A stretch of DNA of 64,000 nucleotides, taken from assembly GCF_002742265.1 (NCBI RefSeq), contig NZ_MDGL01000032.1, positions 62,001-126,000 of the forward strand. The letters are read 5' to 3'. This DNA comes from Maribacter sp. 4G9. GTDB lineage: Bacteria; Bacteroidota; Bacteroidia; Flavobacteriales; Flavobacteriaceae. This document shows positions 8,294 to 17,228 of the stretch, in pieces (within the stretch, counting starts at the first letter, position 1; the number at the start of each line of letters is the position of its first letter). Below the pieces are notes generated by a model. It was not told the DNA's origin and did not search any database. It worked only from the letters and a program-made list of their open reading frames with translations. The position numbers and the translations under genes are program-made.

Positions 8294-9994
8294 ATGAATG
8301 GAACTCAGTGGATTATTTTCATTTTAGCAATTCAGGTAATTCATTTCCTAGGAACTTGGAAATTATATGTTAAGGCTGGTCGCAAGCCCTGGGAGGCCAT
8401 CGTACCCATATACAATGCCATCGTGTTGATGCAGATCATCAATAGGCCCAAGTGGTGGGTCATTTTATTGTTCATCCCCATCATCAATCTTCTGATGTTT
8501 CCGGTAATCTGGGTAGAGACCATTCGAAGTTATGGAAGGAACAGCCTAGCAGAGTCATGGTTGGTTGTTTTGACCCTTGGGTTTTACATTTACTATGTAA
8601 ATTATGCCTTGGATGTTAAATATATTGAAAACAGAAGCCTCCACCCCGGTACCGCATTGGGCGAATGGGTGAGCTCCATTGTTTTTGCGGTCGTTGCGGC
8701 AACGTTGGTACATACCTATTTTATTCAACCATATGTGATACCCACGGGATCTTTGGAAAGAACCCTACGGGTGGGTGACTTTTTGTTCGTGAGCAAATTC
8801 CATTATGGGGCGAGAACTCCTATGACTACGGTTGCCGCGCCCATGGTGCATGATACCTTGCCTATTATTGGAACAAAATCCTATTTGAACAAACCACAAC
8901 TTCCCTATTTTCGCTTACCGGGATTTACAAAAGTAGAACGGAACGATATCGTGGTCTTCAGCTGGCCTGCCGATACCGTTAGGCAATTTTTTAGGGCAGA
9001 AGCGGGGGTCAAAAAGCCTATTGACAAAAAATCCAACTATGTAAAACGTTGTGTGGGCATTCCCGGGGACTCCTTGGAAGTTCGGGACGGCTACGTGTTT
9101 ATTAACGACAAACAATTGGTATTGCCCGGCAGTGCCAAACCCCAGTATGACTATATTATTTATTCCCAAAAAGGGGTATCCTCCAGAATACTGGACCAAT
9201 TGGGAATTACGGATTTTACCAGAAAATACATATCCGGTCCCGTAAACCAACAACAGGCACAGGCGATTAATCCCTATTTAAAAGGGTTCAATCAATTGGC
9301 CGATGGCCAACTGGAACTCTATACGGGAAGCTCAGGTTTTCCTGCGGATGTCATCAGAAACAATCGTCTTTCCCTTAAAGAGGTAACCGATCGGGAACGA
9401 ATGGTACCATTGACAGATGACATGGTAGCGACCTTACGTAAGGATGCCGGTATAGATTCTGTTGTGCGACAAGTGGTTCCCAAAGGTAGAAGGGGTATCA
9501 ACCTCTTTCCCCAAAGTCCGGATTATCCATGGAACTACAGTCAAATGGGACCCATTTATATTCCCAAAGAAGGCACAACAGTATCCTTGGATCTTAAAAC
9601 ATTGCCGCTGTACAAAAAGATTATCCGCGAGTATGAAGGTAATACCCTAGCCGTGAACGGCAATCAAATTTTAATCAACGGGAATGTTGCCGACAGCTAT
9701 ACTTTTCAACAGGACTATTATTGGATGATGGGAGATAACCGTGACCATTCAGAAGATAGTAGGGCCTGGGGATATGTTCCCGAAAACCACATCGTGGGTA
9801 CGCCCATTTTCATATGGATGAGTTTTGACAACTTTACGGAACCTATGTCCAAATGGCGTCCAAGATGGGACCGAATCTTTACGACGGTAAACAGTGATGG
9901 GGAGCCAAAATCCTATTTCAAGTATTTCTTGATCCTCTTGGCGGCCTATTTTGTAGGAAGCTGGTTTTGGAAACGAAAAAAGGCCAAAAAATAA
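8294..9994 (+). CDS. lepB: Signal peptidase I, long Bacteroidota form
   Basis: 566 residues, about twice the length of typical enzymes. An N-terminal membrane region of about 115 residues with several helices (DUF5684-like) precedes the S26 peptidase. The catalytic Ser is S153 in IPTGSLERTL and the catalytic Lys is K251 in YVKRCVGIPGD. The GDNRDHSEDSR box is at 480-490. About 200 residues are inserted between the Lys block and that box. A C-terminal hydrophobic helix is followed by a KRKKAKK tail. It removes signal peptides from exported proteins, of which this window encodes many. A 95-bp gap separates it from dapB. Confidence 0.94.
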   Translation: MNGTQWIIFILAIQVIHFLGTWKLYVKAGRKPWEAIVPIYNAIVLMQIINRPKWWVILLFIPIINLLMFPVIWVETIRSYGRNSLAESWLVVLTLGFYIYYVNYALDVKYIENRSLHPGTALGEWVSSIVFAVVAATLVHTYFIQPYVIPTGSLERTLRVGDFLFVSKFHYGARTPMTTVAAPMVHDTLPIIGTKSYLNKPQLPYFRLPGFTKVERNDIVVFSWPADTVRQFFRAEAGVKKPIDKKSNYVKRCVGIPGDSLEVRDGYVFINDKQLVLPGSAKPQYDYIIYSQKGVSSRILDQLGITDFTRKYISGPVNQQQAQAINPYLKGFNQLADGQLELYTGSSGFPADVIRNNRLSLKEVTDRERMVPLTDDMVATLRKDAGIDSVVRQVVPKGRRGINLFPQSPDYPWNYSQMGPIYIPKEGTTVSLDLKTLPLYKKIIREYEGNTLAVNGNQILINGNVADSYTFQQDYYWMMGDNRDHSEDSRAWGYVPENHIVGTPIFIWMSFDNFTEPMSKWRPRWDRIFTTVNSDGEPKSYFKYFLILLAAYFVGSWFWKRKKAKK

Positions 9995-10006
9995 CCATAG
10001 GCACCC

Positions 10007-10633
10007 ATGACCATACTCCATCCTGCTTATTTTCCCAATGTGGCTTTTTTCAGTATTTATGGTAAAGCCAAGGATGTAGTATTTGAATTGCAGGACAACT
10101 ATCAAAAACAAACCTACAGAAACCGGGCGCATATCTGTAATGATAGGGGCAAACACCTGCTCAGTATTCCTATCGTACATACCAAAGGTGCCGATGGTAG
10201 GCAGCTCTACAAAGAGGTAAAACTGGACAATTCCTATCCATGGCAGCGACAGCATTGGAGAACTTTGGAAACGGCCTACAGAACCTCTCCTTTTTTTGAA
10301 TTTTATGAAGATGAGATTAGGCCCTTGTATGAAGAAAAGTTCGAACTGCTAATAGATTTTAACTTGGCTTCCATCGAAATAATCTGCGATTGTCTTCAAA
10401 TGGATTTAGTAAAAAATTTCACGGAAGAATATGTCTTCGAACATAGGAAAGATTTTCGCTATTTGGTCAATGCCAAAAAGGAGGTTCCGTATGATTTCCC
10501 CGAATATGTTCAGGTTTTTGGGGACCGACACGGGTTCATACCCAACTTGAGCATTCTGGACGTACTTTTCAACCTGGGGCCCAACACCTTGGAATATCTA
10601 AGAAATATTGAAATAGACGGGTCCAATGCTTAG
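10007..10633 (+). CDS. WbqC family protein
   Basis: 208 residues starting with ILHPAYFPNVAFFSIYGKAK, the WbqC-like N terminus, and containing KGKHLLSIPI-type and WQRQHWRTLETAYRTSPFFEFY segments. WbqC-like proteins are found in surface polysaccharide clusters, but the biochemical role is not established. The gene starts 12 bp after lepB and its end overlaps the next gene by 8 bp. No signal peptide is seen. Confidence 0.8.
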   Translation: MTILHPAYFPNVAFFSIYGKAKDVVFELQDNYQKQTYRNRAHICNDRGKHLLSIPIVHTKGADGRQLYKEVKLDNSYPWQRQHWRTLETAYRTSPFFEFYEDEIRPLYEEKFELLIDFNLASIEIICDCLQMDLVKNFTEEYVFEHRKDFRYLVNAKKEVPYDFPEYVQVFGDRHGFIPNLSILDVLFNLGPNTLEYLRNIEIDGSNA

Positions 10634-10946
10634 GTTCACCTTGCACTATGGTATTCATTTTATAGTCCCTTTGCTTGTGGCTTTCCTATTTTTTAAGGAA
10701 CAAAGACTAAAAGTAGGTTTGATACTTTTGGCCGGGATTCTACTGGATTTGGACCATCTTTTGGCTACGCCCGTTTTTGATGCCGATAGATGTAGTATCA
10801 ATTTCCATCCCCTACATACCTATTGGGCGATGGGTATATATTTTTTGATGCTGTTTTGGAAAACTACCCGGATTTGGGGAATCGCTTTTTTGATACACAT
10901 GGTGGCCGATATCACCGATTGCCTATTTGTCCGAAGTAACCTTTAG
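10626..10946 (+). CDS. DUF6122 small membrane protein
   Basis: 106 residues with about four hydrophobic segments. It contains His and Asp residues near membrane borders (GILLDLDHLLATPVFDADR, FHPLHTYWAM, FLIHMVADITD), a pattern reminiscent of membrane-bound metal-dependent hydrolases (YdjM-like), so a metal-binding role is possible. The start overlaps wbqC and the 3' end overlaps the convergent EEP gene by 24 bp. Function unknown. Confidence 0.72.
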   Translation: MLRFTLHYGIHFIVPLLVAFLFFKEQRLKVGLILLAGILLDLDHLLATPVFDADRCSINFHPLHTYWAMGIYFLMLFWKTTRIWGIAFLIHMVADITDCLFVRSNL

Positions 10947-11939
10947 CGTTGCCATGATGGGTTCATGGTCTGAGAGGGAAACCTTATAATTGGTATGGTC
11001 CAAAATATCTATACCTGGGTCGGTTAAAATAAAATCGATTCGCAACGGGAACTTCCAAAAGTTGATGGTCCTACCGTAACCATTTCCCTTTTCCACAAAG
11101 CTATCGGCCAGCTCTTGTTTTAGCTGCTGATAGGCATAGGAATATTGGGTATTGTTCATATCCGCACAAACAATTTTACTATACCGCACCCCGTTCATGT
11201 GCTCCCTTATCAAATCTGCCTGTTCCTGTTGTTTCGCAAAGGAATTTCGCAAACGACCCAATAATCTATCCGATCGTTCCCGTTTCAAGCTTCTGGGACG
11301 CACTTTTAAGGATTCCAAATGTAGATTGTATACGCGAAGGGTATCCTTTTGGTACAGTACATCCACAAAACTGGCCCCGTTCAAGGAGTTTGGAAACTCA
11401 ATATTACCTTTATTGACAATCGGGTATTTGGAATAGATAGCCATTAAGACCCCTTTTTCTTCTGATCCTACCTCGTAATTTGTAAAACTGTATGGATACT
11501 TGGTAAAAACTTCATTCCGCAAACCGTAGTACCCAAACTCCTGCAAACAAATGATATCCGGATTTTCCTTTTGGATGAACTCCGCAATTTCTGGGACAAT
11601 GGGTCGGTCATAATTACGTGGAAACCCTTCAAACCCCTGTATATTGAAACTCATGACTTTTAGGGCATCCTCGCTATAGGCTTCCCCGGAACTGAACTGA
11701 ACGAAAGAGCCCAAGCTAAAAAAGCCAATCACCAAAACGACAAAGGACAGCCATAAACGTTTTGGCTTTACCATCAGCCAGTATAAAAGAAATAAAATGT
11801 TTAAAAGCACCAACACAGGAACTATCAGGCTTAAGAAGGAAAGGGTGGCCGACTTCATATGCGGTGCCATGCAGGCCAAAAGCAATGCCAACGAAAAAAC
11901 AATATTTAACCCGTAAACGGTTTTACCCCAGAGAGACAT
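10923..11939 (-). CDS. Endonuclease/exonuclease/phosphatase family membrane protein
   Basis: 338 residues. Three N-terminal membrane helices (to about residue 80) are followed by an EEP domain: MSFNIQGFEG, CLQEFGYYG (metal-binding Glu), NLHLES, ADMNNTQYSYAYQQL and SDHEPIMA, which are the ordered EEP motifs with Asn, Glu, His, Asp/Asn and the terminal Asp-His. The catalytic domain is probably outside the cytoplasm. The substrate could be phospholipid or nucleic acid. It is last in a minus-strand run after two rhomboid genes, 14 bp from the previous stop. Confidence 0.86.
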   Translation of the reverse strand: MSLWGKTVYGLNIVFSLALLLACMAPHMKSATLSFLSLIVPVLVLLNILFLLYWLMVKPKRLWLSFVVLVIGFFSLGSFVQFSSGEAYSEDALKVMSFNIQGFEGFPRNYDRPIVPEIAEFIQKENPDIICLQEFGYYGLRNEVFTKYPYSFTNYEVGSEEKGVLMAIYSKYPIVNKGNIEFPNSLNGASFVDVLYQKDTLRVYNLHLESLKVRPRSLKRERSDRLLGRLRNSFAKQQEQADLIREHMNGVRYSKIVCADMNNTQYSYAYQQLKQELADSFVEKGNGYGRTINFWKFPLRIDFILTDPGIDILDHTNYKVSLSDHEPIMATLKVTSDK

Positions 11940-11953
11940 ACGCCAAATGGTTT

Positions 11954-12829
11954 CTATTCCTTACCTGCCTTAAAAAGAAAGTCCTTTTCCGCCTTGGAAA
12001 GACTTTCGTAACCAGACTTACTAATTTTGTCCAAAATGGCATCTATCTTTTTCTGCTTGCTTTGGGCATCATAATCTATGGTACTTCTGTTGGATGGAGT
12101 GCTTTGGTTCTTGTAAACGGTCTTTAAGGGCGCTTTTTTTTCGGCACGCTTGAACATATTGGCAATACTGTCAAAAAAATTGGAAAAACCAGCCCCTATA
12201 TCGTTGCCCTTGAACAATTGACTGGCGTAGAGATATCCCAGTAGAGCACCTCCCAAATGGGCCAAATGCCCCCCGGCATTCCCACTGGTGGGAAGTTGTA
12301 TCAAATCCATCAACACGACGAACACACCTATATACCAAAGCTTCACATTGAAAAAAATGACCCTGACCTCTTGGTTGGGAATGTATGTACAAATAAAGAT
12401 AAGAATGGCACTGGCACCTGCGGAAGCGCCTATCAATGAGGCATTCACATTGAAAAAAGCCGGGAATATGTTATATCCCAACATAAAAAATAAACCACCC
12501 AAGATAACTCCCAAAAAGTAAACGTTTAAAAAGCGCCTGCCGTCAAAAAGGTTCAAAAATATCCTGCCCACAAAAAAGATAAGCAGCATGTTCCAAAACA
12601 AATGTCCAAGGCCGCCATGAAAAAAGGAGTACGTCAGAATGGACCAAGGCTGTACCAAAAATCCAAAGAAATCATTGGGAAGTTCAAACCACTTTACTAT
12701 ACTATTTTTTGAAAAGCCCAATAGAAAGGGAATGAGTGCGCTAACGATATAAACCACCACATTAATGGCGATGAGTTTTTCCGCTACACTTAACCTCGCA
12801 TAATGATATTTTATATTGACTCCTGCCAT
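11954..12829 (-). CDS. Rhomboid family intramembrane serine protease (second copy)
   Basis: 291 residues with six helices and a cytoplasmic C-terminal tail of about 80 residues. Visible motifs are HGGLGHLFWN in the helix-2 region, the nucleophile Ser at S136 in IGASAG, and the catalytic His at H191 in GGHLAHLGGALLG. The motif reads GASA instead of the common GASG. The tail ends in a conserved helical DAILDKISKSGYESLSKAEK segment (DUF6576-like). Rhomboids cut membrane-anchored substrates inside the bilayer. Its start overlaps the stop of the first rhomboid. Confidence 0.9.
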   Translation of the reverse strand: MAGVNIKYHYARLSVAEKLIAINVVVYIVSALIPFLLGFSKNSIVKWFELPNDFFGFLVQPWSILTYSFFHGGLGHLFWNMLLIFFVGRIFLNLFDGRRFLNVYFLGVILGGLFFMLGYNIFPAFFNVNASLIGASAGASAILIFICTYIPNQEVRVIFFNVKLWYIGVFVVLMDLIQLPTSGNAGGHLAHLGGALLGYLYASQLFKGNDIGAGFSNFFDSIANMFKRAEKKAPLKTVYKNQSTPSNRSTIDYDAQSKQKKIDAILDKISKSGYESLSKAEKDFLFKAGKE

Positions 12830-13575
12830 TATCTGTCCCAGCGATTATTGTTAAATTGATTTTTTTTCCAATACCACATCATTAGAAAACCTACTACCGC
12901 TCCTCCTACATGGGCAAAATGCGCAATCCCCTGTCCAAAAATCCCGTAACCCGTAATCCCCGAAAACAAATCCAGACCAATCAATAAGGGAATGAAATAC
13001 TTTGCCTTGATGGGAATAGGGAGAAAAATCAGGAAAAGTTCGCTGTTGGGGTATGACATACCAAAAGCTACCAACACCCCATAAATGGCACCTGAAGCAC
13101 CGACAGCCGGGGTATGATAGGCACTTAAAAAATTATCTATGGTAGAATTACCGGCAATATTATACCACTCTGTGTTATACTGCCCCTTAGAAACAATATC
13201 CATCACGGTACTCTCCGAAATACCAGAATTTACAAGAGCATTCATTCCTTCTTGAAAATAAAAGTAATTGACACCGGTGTGCAAGAGTGCAGCACCGAGC
13301 CCCGCAGAAAAGTAAAAAAATAGGAATTTATTTCGTCCCCACATACGTTCAAGTGGTGTTCCAAAAGCATATAAGGCATACATGTTAAAGGCAATGTGCA
13401 TAAACCCTCCATGCATGAACATATGGGTCACAATCTGCCAAATCCCGAAATTCTCGTTTTTTGGAAACCACAGGGAAAACCATTGATACATTTGGTCCCC
13501 ATAAATACTGGTAGCAACGAAAAACAAAATATTGATGATCAACAGGTGTTTTATCGCTTCGGTTAGTCTGCTCAT
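12829..13575 (-). CDS. Rhomboid family intramembrane serine protease (first copy)
   Basis: 248 residues. The motif HGGFMHIAFNMYAL marks helix 2; the catalytic Ser is S161 in VGASGAIYG and the catalytic His is H222 in HFAHVGGAVVG, so both members of the dyad are present. Loop 1 includes an insertion of about 45 residues compared with compact rhomboids. It lies directly after mutL on the minus strand (adjacent stop and start) and overlaps the second rhomboid by one base, so the two are probably made together and might act on related substrates. Confidence 0.93.
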   Translation of the reverse strand: MSRLTEAIKHLLIINILFFVATSIYGDQMYQWFSLWFPKNENFGIWQIVTHMFMHGGFMHIAFNMYALYAFGTPLERMWGRNKFLFFYFSAGLGAALLHTGVNYFYFQEGMNALVNSGISESTVMDIVSKGQYNTEWYNIAGNSTIDNFLSAYHTPAVGASGAIYGVLVAFGMSYPNSELFLIFLPIPIKAKYFIPLLIGLDLFSGITGYGIFGQGIAHFAHVGGAVVGFLMMWYWKKNQFNNNRWDR

Positions 13576-15420
13576 TTATATAAATTTTCTATCAATATCG
13601 CTTTCTGTAATCGTTGTATAAGTTCGCTTGTTGAAAGGGCTCAGGGCACTTTCCTTACAGGCAAAAAGGTCATTGACCAGGCCTATCTGTGAACGTTGGT
13701 CCAACACCTCCCCGGTTTTGACCGATAAGGTCTTGGCCAAGGTCTTGGCCAACATATCAACTTGGGAAAAACTATCTTCGGCAACCTCCATTTGGAAGTC
13801 GGAAATAAGTTGCTCCATCACCATTTGCACCTCACTTTCCGTCACCACTACGGGTACACCCTTTACTTCCACAGTTTCTGAAGTTATATCACCAAAAACA
13901 AATCCCACGGCACTTAAGCTTTCCTGTATTTCCATTAAAATGGAAATTTCTCCCCGGGTAAAATTGAGGGTCAGGGGAAACAGTAATTGTTGGCTCACCG
14001 CTTCTTTGATTGTAATATTCCTTAAAAACCCTTCGTAGAGTACACGTTGGTGCGCCCTACTTTGATTGATGATCAACATCCCAGATTTTATGGTAGAAAT
14101 GATGTACTTTTTTCGAAGCTGAAAGGTTGTAGTAATCGTATCCACGGTGTCCGCAGTTGACCCAAAAATGGAACTATTGATTCCTTCGGATTCCATTTCC
14201 AGGATACCGATGTCCTGTTGGGGAAATTTACGTTCTAAGCCTTGGTACATAGTTTCCCAACCCTTGGCACTCGGTTGTCTGGAATACCCGGATTCTTTGG
14301 GAGCCCTTGATTTTTCAAAGGGATTGAAATCAGCATCTACCGATATACTCGGCAACGATACGGCTTTGTCCTTAAAATCGTAGGGGGTCTCCAAATTTTG
14401 GTCCTTATCAAAATCCAAGGAAGGGGCCACATTGAACTGGCCCAGACTATGTTTAATGGTGGATTTCAAATAGGCATACAGTGTATGCTCATCATCGAAC
14501 TTTACTTCTGTTTTGGTTGGGTGTATGTTAATATCTATAGTCGCCGGATCTACCTCCAAACAAATAAAATAACCAGGATGTGTACCCGGTCTGATCAATC
14601 CTTCAAAGGCACCCAAGACCGCATGATGCAAATAAGGACTCTTAATAAATCGGTTATTGGCAAAAAAGAATTGCTCCCCCCTACTCTTTTTGGCAAACTC
14701 GGGTTTTTGAATGTATCCCGATATTCTAACGACATTGGTCTCTTCGTTTACAGGGACCAACTTTTCATGGGTCTTTCGACCAAAAATTTGAACGATCCTT
14801 TTTTTAAAATCGTTACCGGGAAGATTGAAAACATCGCTCCCATTGTTATAAAAACTGAAGGATATTTGTGGATGCGCCAAGGCTACCCGATGGAATTCAT
14901 CCACAATATGTCTAAATTCCACTTGGTCCGACTTTAAAAAGTTTCGTCTTGCAGGAATATTGAAAAAAAGGTTCTTTACCATCATCGAAGTTCCCTTGGG
15001 AACCACGGCAACTTCCTGACTTATTATCTTACTACCCTCAATTTTTATGTGCGTACCCACTTCATCCTCCCCGGTACGGGTCATCATTTCCACATGGGCA
15101 ATGGCCGCTATGGATGCCAATGCTTCGCCCCTAAAACCCTTGGTATGCAAATTAAAAAGATCTTCGGCCTTTTGGATTTTTGAGGTCGCATGCCGCTCAA
15201 AGCTCAGGCGCGCATCCGTATCGCTCATTCCCATTCCGTTGTCAACAACCTGAACCAAGGTTTTCCCACCGTCCTTAACGATCAATTTTATATCCGTGGA
15301 CTGGGCGTCAATGGCATTCTCCAACAACTCCTTTACCACGGAGGCCGGTCGCTGAACTACTTCTCCCGCTGCGATTTGGTTGGCAACGTGATCGGGCAAA
15401 AGTCTAATAATATCCGCCAT
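13576..15420 (-). CDS. mutL: DNA mismatch repair protein MutL
   Basis: 614 residues. The N-terminal GHKL ATPase has ELLENAIDA, DNGMGMSD and KGFRGEALASI; the middle transducer domain includes the ANNRFIKSP and NIHPTKTEVKF blocks. The central linker (about 330-430) is low in conservation. In the C-terminal domain the place of the endonuclease motif DQHAX2EX4E reads NQSRAHQRVLYE at 452-463, so the Asp, His and first Glu are replaced. MutL couples MutS mismatch recognition to strand removal. It is the third gene of a minus-strand run. The start overlaps the small membrane protein's stop. Confidence 0.96.
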   Translation of the reverse strand: MADIIRLLPDHVANQIAAGEVVQRPASVVKELLENAIDAQSTDIKLIVKDGGKTLVQVVDNGMGMSDTDARLSFERHATSKIQKAEDLFNLHTKGFRGEALASIAAIAHVEMMTRTGEDEVGTHIKIEGSKIISQEVAVVPKGTSMMVKNLFFNIPARRNFLKSDQVEFRHIVDEFHRVALAHPQISFSFYNNGSDVFNLPGNDFKKRIVQIFGRKTHEKLVPVNEETNVVRISGYIQKPEFAKKSRGEQFFFANNRFIKSPYLHHAVLGAFEGLIRPGTHPGYFICLEVDPATIDINIHPTKTEVKFDDEHTLYAYLKSTIKHSLGQFNVAPSLDFDKDQNLETPYDFKDKAVSLPSISVDADFNPFEKSRAPKESGYSRQPSAKGWETMYQGLERKFPQQDIGILEMESEGINSSIFGSTADTVDTITTTFQLRKKYIISTIKSGMLIINQSRAHQRVLYEGFLRNITIKEAVSQQLLFPLTLNFTRGEISILMEIQESLSAVGFVFGDITSETVEVKGVPVVVTESEVQMVMEQLISDFQMEVAEDSFSQVDMLAKTLAKTLSVKTGEVLDQRSQIGLVNDLFACKESALSPFNKRTYTTITESDIDRKFI

Positions 15421-15719
15421 TATCGGGAAAAAAATATGGAGAGATCGAAATCAATTATGTAAAGGAAAATCAGGATGAGAATGGCCAAAATGATCACGAA
15501 CCGAATTTTTACATTTCTATCGCCTTCCCTCCGGGAATCTTCCAGGGCATTGCTGATTTTGTTCTTTAAACCCCGTTGGTTTTGTAAGGTACTGCGAAAC
15601 TGGTCAAACTTGGGTTCTATCCTGTAGGGATTTCCTTTCCCTTTGTCATCATAAAATCTTGGGTTATATTCGAACCTTCTATTTTTTCGTAAACGCGTTA
15701 TTTTACTCAGGAATCCCAT
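15420..15719 (-). CDS. Small single-pass membrane protein, unknown function
   Basis: 99 residues from the ATG at 15717-15719; an upstream in-frame start would add 27 residues, but a -7 promoter element lies inside that extension. The N-terminal two thirds is basic and aromatic (RLRKNRRFEYNPRFYDD), and one C-terminal helix (about 73-94) gives an N-in topology. I do not recognise a characterised family; it recurs in flavobacteria next to ribH and mutL. Its stop overlaps the mutL start. Confidence 0.75.
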   Translation of the reverse strand: MGFLSKITRLRKNRRFEYNPRFYDDKGKGNPYRIEPKFDQFRSTLQNQRGLKNKISNALEDSRREGDRNVKIRFVIILAILILIFLYIIDFDLSIFFSR

Positions 15720-15724
15720 AAGTT

Positions 15725-15732
15725 CAAAGTTA
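15725..15732 (-). promoter_or_regulatory. -7 promoter element ahead of the mutL run
   Basis: Minus strand reads TAACTTTG, matching TAnnTTTG, 5 bp from the ATG of the small membrane protein. A leaderless transcript for this protein, mutL and the genes behind it is predicted. A -33 TTG is present only at 24 bp spacing, so support is moderate. Confidence 0.45.
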
Positions 15733-15855
15733 CTCAAAATAGCAAAAAGCCCCGTACAAGGATCCCTAAAATTTGTTAACAGAACCGTATTACCGAGCAA
15801 TTTGGATTGTTGGAAATGTCAAATTGAAAATGTGGAATGGGTAGCGGGGCAATGC

Positions 15856-16338
15856 CTATTTTCCCAATACGGCCATCTTAATGGCGGCAATGGCAGCTTC
15901 AGACCCTTTGTTTCCGTACTTTCCACCACTGCGGTCTATGGCCTGTTGCATGGTATTATCGGTCAAAACACAGAAGATGACCGGAATGTCCATTTGCACA
16001 TTGAGGTCCTTGATGCCTTGGGCCGTGGCACTACAAACAAAATCAAAATGCTTGGTCTCCCCCTGGATGACACTACCTATGGCGATAACGGCATCCAATT
16101 TTTCCTGTTGTATCAGTTTTTTACATCCAAAGGTAAGCTCAAAACTTCCCGGTACGTTCCATCTGATTATGTTCGAGGCCAGGGCACCGCAATCCAAAAG
16201 GGCGGTCTCCGCGCCATGGTACAGGCCTTCGGTTATGTTGGAATTCCATTGAGAAACAACGATCCCAAACCGAAGATGCTTCGCGTTTGGGATAGAGTCC
16301 TTATCGTATTCCGATAAATTTTTGTTTTCCGTGGCCAT
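15856..16338 (-). CDS. ribH: 6,7-dimethyl-8-ribityllumazine synthase
   Basis: 160 residues, standard length. Family blocks are in order: FGIVVSQWNSNITEGLYHGA (substrate-binding aromatic at the W), WNVPGSFELTF, AIGSVIQGETKHFDFVC with the catalytic His, and PVIFCVLTDNTMQQA. It condenses the ribityl-pyrimidine with dihydroxybutanone phosphate in the penultimate step of riboflavin synthesis and normally forms an icosahedral capsid. It overlaps the TPR gene by one base and is probably its partner in transcription. Confidence 0.97.
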   Translation of the reverse strand: MATENKNLSEYDKDSIPNAKHLRFGIVVSQWNSNITEGLYHGAETALLDCGALASNIIRWNVPGSFELTFGCKKLIQQEKLDAVIAIGSVIQGETKHFDFVCSATAQGIKDLNVQMDIPVIFCVLTDNTMQQAIDRSGGKYGNKGSEAAIAAIKMAVLGK

Positions 16339-17105
16339 TATGCCCCAGTTTTGGCGATTCCTATAAAAGCATCTATAGATTTGGCCGGATCAGAACTTGA
16401 AAACTCATCCTTGATTCTTTGGAAATACTCCAAGGCCTTTGATTTATTGCCCATTTCCAAGGCCGTTACACCCGCCTTGTACAAGAATTTAGGAGTGGTA
16501 TATTCGTTGTTGCTATGTTTAAAGGCTGCCTCATAATACCCCAAGGCATCGGAGGGTTGGTCCAGTTGCATGAAAGCATCTCCAAGACCACCTTTTGCCA
16601 AAGCTCCCAGAATAGCATCATCGGATTTAAAATCCTCCAAGTAGTCTATCGCCTCTTGGTACTTGTTCATATTCAGATAGGACATTCCGGCGGAATAATT
16701 CGCCAAATTCGCCGCTTTTGTGCCACTGTATTCGGCTATTATGTCCAAGAAACCGTATTTACCTTCCGCACCTTCCAAAGCAAGGGTAAATAACGAATCC
16801 TTGGCCGTTGTGCTGTTAAGGGCTTGGTCAAAATACTGTTGTGGATAATACATTTCGTTTGCCGCATTCGCTTCCTTTGGTTTCAATACGAACTGATTGT
16901 AGGCCAAATATCCCAATACCGCTACAGCGACCACTCCAATGATTCCCAAAATATAATTTTGATTCTTTGAAACCCATTCCTCCGTCCTGGAAGCACCTTC
17001 ATCCAAAGAACTGAATACTTCTGCCGTGGTACTTTCCTGCTCTTCAAACTCCTGGGCCTCAACCTTTGTTTTGGGTTTAAATCCTCTTTTCTTGTATGTT
17101 GCCAT
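16338..17105 (-). CDS. Tetratricopeptide repeat membrane protein
   Basis: 255 residues from the ATG at 17103-17105; the longer frame reaching 17153 runs through the promoter. A charged N terminus (MATYKKRGFKPK) precedes a membrane helix at about 51-73 (YILGIIGVVAVAVLGYLAY) and several TPR units (YSAGMSYLNMNKYQEAIDYL, KGGLGDAFMQLDQPSDALGYY, GVTALEMGNKSKALEYFQ). The layout is like YfgM/BamD-type helper proteins, with the TPR domain outside the cytoplasm, but the actual partner is unknown. First gene of the TPR-ribH pair. Confidence 0.85.
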   Translation of the reverse strand: MATYKKRGFKPKTKVEAQEFEEQESTTAEVFSSLDEGASRTEEWVSKNQNYILGIIGVVAVAVLGYLAYNQFVLKPKEANAANEMYYPQQYFDQALNSTTAKDSLFTLALEGAEGKYGFLDIIAEYSGTKAANLANYSAGMSYLNMNKYQEAIDYLEDFKSDDAILGALAKGGLGDAFMQLDQPSDALGYYEAAFKHSNNEYTTPKFLYKAGVTALEMGNKSKALEYFQRIKDEFSSSDPAKSIDAFIGIAKTGA

Positions 17106-17125
17106 CTCTAATTTTATTGGTCGCG

Positions 17126-17153
17126 CAAAAATAAAGTTTTTATTGAAATCCAA
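17126..17153 (-). promoter_or_regulatory. Promoter for TPR-ribH
   Basis: On the minus strand a TTG (17151-17153) is followed after 17 bp by TATTTTTG (17126-17133), matching the Bacteroidota -33/-7 layout. The start codon lies 20 bp further on. It also shows that the shorter start of the TPR protein is right. Confidence 0.65.
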
Positions 17154-17169
17154 TAGTGTATTTATTCGT

Positions 17170-17177
17170 TATTTTTG
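17170..17177 (+). promoter_or_regulatory. -7 promoter element for recF
   Basis: TATTTTTG matches TAnnTTTG, 51 bp before the recF ATG, in the divergent region shared with TPR-ribH. The nearest TTG upstream is 24 bp away. Confidence 0.45.
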
Positions 17178-17228
17178 GTAGTCCAAGCAACGGATGCCCT
17201 TTGCGAACCAAAAACTCGGAACTTTTAA

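Noticed and set aside
9749..10255. Open frame antisense across lepB and wbqC (168 codons)
   Set aside because: It spans two well-supported genes and has no start or domain support.
14398..14937. Long open frame antisense to mutL (179 codons)
   Set aside because: It lies wholly inside mutL, shows no recognisable motif, and mutL has all family blocks.
15802..16317. Open frame antisense to ribH (171 codons)
   Set aside because: It is a shadow of ribH in the opposite strand with low-complexity composition and no family pattern.
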